From Bradyrhizobium oropedii (GTDB lineage Bacteria > Pseudomonadota > Alphaproteobacteria > Rhizobiales > Xanthobacteraceae), in contig NZ_JACMYO010000076.1 in assembly GCF_020889685.1 (NCBI RefSeq), positions 1 through 35,458 on the forward strand: a DNA stretch of 35,458 nucleotides, in the 5' to 3' direction. Shown here piece after piece: positions 33,854 through 35,458 of this stretch. Numbering within the stretch: position 1 is the first letter of the stretch; each line of letters opens with the position of its first letter. Position numbers and translations under genes: made by a program. The notes beneath the pieces are model-generated. The model ran no database searches. It was not told the origin of the DNA and saw only the letters and a list, made by a program, of their open reading frames with translations.

Positions 33854-34669
33854 ATGACTTCTCGCATTCCCCTTCGCGCCCTCGCCGTTGGCGCGTGGCT
33901 CTTGACCACGACCGCGACGGCGCTGGCCGCCCAATGCGGCACGGGCACGTTCGAGTCCTGGCTCGACGATTTCAAGAAGGAGGCTGCGGCGAAAGGCATC
34001 TCGCAGAACGCGATCCAGGCCGGATTGAACGGCGTCACGCAAGACAAGGCGATCCTGGCGCGCGATCATTCGCAGCAAGTGTTCAGCCAGACGTTCGAGC
34101 AGTTCTCGGGCCGCATGGTGCCGCCCCGCCTCAACCGCGGCTCCGACATGATGAAGCGCTACGGCTCCGTGCTGTCGCGGATCGAGGAGGCCTATGGCGT
34201 GCCGGGTGAAATCCTGGTCGCGATCTGGGGGCTGGAGACCGATTTCGGCGTCAACACCGGCAAGTTTCCGACCCTGCGTTCGCTGGCGACGCTGGCCTAT
34301 GATTGCCGCCGCTCCGACATGTTCAAGGCCGAACTGATGGATGGGTTGCGCATCGTCGAGCGCGGCGACCTTGCGCCGCAGGAGATGCGCGGCGCCTGGG
34401 CCGGCGAACTCGGCCAGACCCAATTCATGCCGTCGTCCTACATCAAATTCGCGGTCGACTTCGACGGCAACGGCAAGCGCGACCTGCTGCACAACGTACC
34501 CGACGTGCTGGCATCGACGGCGAACTTCCTGAAGAGTTACGGCTGGAAGAAGGGCAAAGGCTGGGAGCCCGGCAGCGAGAACTTTGCCGTGATCCAGCAG
34601 TGGAACAAGAGCGAGGTCTACGCCAAGACGATCGGCTACTTCGCAACCCAGCTCGCCAAAGCGCCATAA
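33854..34669 (+). CDS. Lytic murein transglycosylase, MltB-like
   Basis: A 271-residue periplasmic enzyme that cuts peptidoglycan between N-acetylmuramic acid and N-acetylglucosamine and forms an anhydro product. The signal peptide (RIPLRALAVGAWLLTTTATA, cleavage near ALA-AQ) ends before a Cys that is not in a lipobox. The catalytic Glu is in IWGLETDFGVNTG. YDCRRSDMFKAELMDGLRIV, GELGQTQFMPSSYIKFAVDFDGNG and VLASTANFLKSYGWKKGKGWEPG are the usual SLT_2 segments. The usual C-terminal peptidoglycan-binding domain is absent, so this is the short form. ATG 33854 is chosen over TTG 33848. Confidence 0.95.
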   Translation: MTSRIPLRALAVGAWLLTTTATALAAQCGTGTFESWLDDFKKEAAAKGISQNAIQAGLNGVTQDKAILARDHSQQVFSQTFEQFSGRMVPPRLNRGSDMMKRYGSVLSRIEEAYGVPGEILVAIWGLETDFGVNTGKFPTLRSLATLAYDCRRSDMFKAELMDGLRIVERGDLAPQEMRGAWAGELGQTQFMPSSYIKFAVDFDGNGKRDLLHNVPDVLASTANFLKSYGWKKGKGWEPGSENFAVIQQWNKSEVYAKTIGYFATQLAKAP

Positions 34670-34814
34670 GGTATGTCAAAGGGCCGACAGCAGTCGAGAA
34701 CCGAAATTCGATGATACGTTGCGGCTTCATTGCCATCGGCTCATCCTCATCCACTTGGCCGGCGACTAACGTTGCGCGCGCGATGGGGATGGATGTTGCG
34801 GTTGCAGCGAGCGG

Positions 34815-35240
34815 TCAGAACGATGCGCAAGTGGTCGAGAGCGTGAGGCCAACCGACTGTTGATGAAAGCGCTGCCTGTATGCGGCGCCGATCTGTGTCA
34901 AGCGTGCCAAGGTCTCCGGCGTTTCGGCAGCGATGATGCGCACGACATAGGACGGCTCGCGTGTGATTCGGCCCGTGTCCGGGTCGCGCCACTGGCCGGA
35001 GGCCCTGAGCACGGTCAATCCATCTGGAAAGCGCGGTGTCACTTCCCGGAGAAGGAAGTCGGTCCACTGGGCGTCCGATACGCGGCCATGTCCGGCGATA
35101 CGACGTCCAAAGAGCAGTTCGGCCTGCATCATCGCCTTGCCATTGATCAGCTGGCAGGAAGTTGCCGCGCCTTCGGCGGAAGACGCGTTACTTCCCGCAA
35201 CGAGGACCAGCCACACCGCGGCTTGGATCAGTGGGCGCAT
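34815..35240 (-). CDS. DUF3574 domain exported protein
   Basis: A 141-residue protein with a signal peptide (MRPLIQAAVWLVLVAGSNAS) and a DUF3574 domain: AELLFGRRIAGHGRVSDAQWTDFLLREVTPRFPDGLTVLRASGQWR, where ExVTPRFPxGLTVxxAxGQW is the signature. Two cysteines lie at the start and end of the mature part. Function unknown; probably periplasmic. Its ATG at 35240 overlaps the end of the small membrane gene by 13 bases, which suggests a joint message. Confidence 0.9.
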   Translation of the reverse strand: MRPLIQAAVWLVLVAGSNASSAEGAATSCQLINGKAMMQAELLFGRRIAGHGRVSDAQWTDFLLREVTPRFPDGLTVLRASGQWRDPDTGRITREPSYVVRIIAAETPETLARLTQIGAAYRQRFHQQSVGLTLSTTCASF

Positions 35241-35419
35241 GAAGTTCGAGCTGCGAGCTTTGCCACTCCGGCAGGCGAAGTCTTGGGGGCTGCGGTCCGG
35301 TACACCATCCAGGCAAACAGTAACGTTCCGAGGAACACGGCCAGTACGCCGATGATGCCCACGGCAGGCGTGATGTCGCCGAGCGCGACTTCAGCACGCA
35401 AAAGCAGCGCTGGAATCAT
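35228..35419 (-). CDS. Small single-helix membrane protein
   Basis: A 63-residue frame directly upstream of the DUF3574 gene, overlapping it by 13 bases. It has one hydrophobic segment (GIIGVLAVFLGTLLFAWMVYRTAAPK), preceded by MIPALLLRAEVALGDITPA. The Tyr/Arg flank after the helix is typical of a membrane anchor. The overlap with the next gene and a good hydrophobic pattern support it. No strong ribosome site precedes the ATG at 35419, and the tail may be an artefact. It could also be a non-coding leader. Confidence 0.5.
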   Translation of the reverse strand: MIPALLLRAEVALGDITPAVGIIGVLAVFLGTLLFAWMVYRTAAPKTSPAGVAKLAARTSCAH

Positions 35420-35458
35420 CTAATATCTTTCTGCGCGCAAGTCGGTTTTGCGCTAGCA

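Overview
The window looks like chromosome of a Bradyrhizobium-type alphaproteobacterium (order Hyphomicrobiales, old name Rhizobiales). The grounds are high GC with strong third-position GC bias, Omp25/Omp31-type porins ending in VARY/VAKY, two LexA boxes of the alphaproteobacterial form GTTC-N7-GTTC, and several dispersed palindromic repeats I recall as typical of Bradyrhizobium and Rhodopseudomonas. No database was searched, so family names rest on recognised motifs. I see no rRNA, tRNA, IS element, prophage or CRISPR array.

Layout. 1-2474: the end of a patatin-like lipase, a TetR/AcrR regulator and a small exported PepSY-like protein. 2538-3777: asd (aspartate-semialdehyde dehydrogenase) preceded by its own promoter, a Thr/Lys-rich leader peptide and a terminator/antiterminator pair, i.e. 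an apparent transcription attenuator. 3793-7183 (minus strand): a conserved housekeeping run, coaD - periplasmic cyclophilin - TolA/TonB-like protein - cytoplasmic cyclophilin - queA. 7451-11586: a small secreted protein, the K+ transporter kup, a transglutaminase-like protease gene overlapping a 63-residue gene, a 59-residue gene, and a small gene apparently broken by a frameshift. 11743-21283: the DNA topology and repair block, gyrA - DUF2306 membrane protein - ssb - two porins - uvrA. ssb and uvrA each have a LexA box; the two porin genes lie between them. 21290-35458: accessory metabolism and envelope genes, mostly single or in pairs. These are VOC protein, PRC-barrel protein, YncE-like beta-propeller with an MxaD-like SRPBCC protein, AAA ATPase, PaaI-type thioesterase with a WYL-like small protein, a two-domain PCC protein overlapping an acyl-CoA synthetase, SPW-repeat protein, TPR protein, small GNAT, Tat-exported FAH-family hydrolase, DUF3597, DUF2189, lytic transglycosylase, DUF3574 and a small membrane protein.

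The strongest new-looking signal is the asd leader. A promoter (TTGACG-17-CATAAG) places the transcript start at or next to the ATG of a 24-codon peptide with six Thr and three Lys codons. A 12-nt antiterminator arm follows the control codons, and it pairs with a segment containing the 5' arm of a perfect 8-bp terminator ending in six T. Second-rank signals are the SOS boxes at ssb and uvrA, the matching double-hairpin leaders of both porin genes, and the structured repeat elements between genes.
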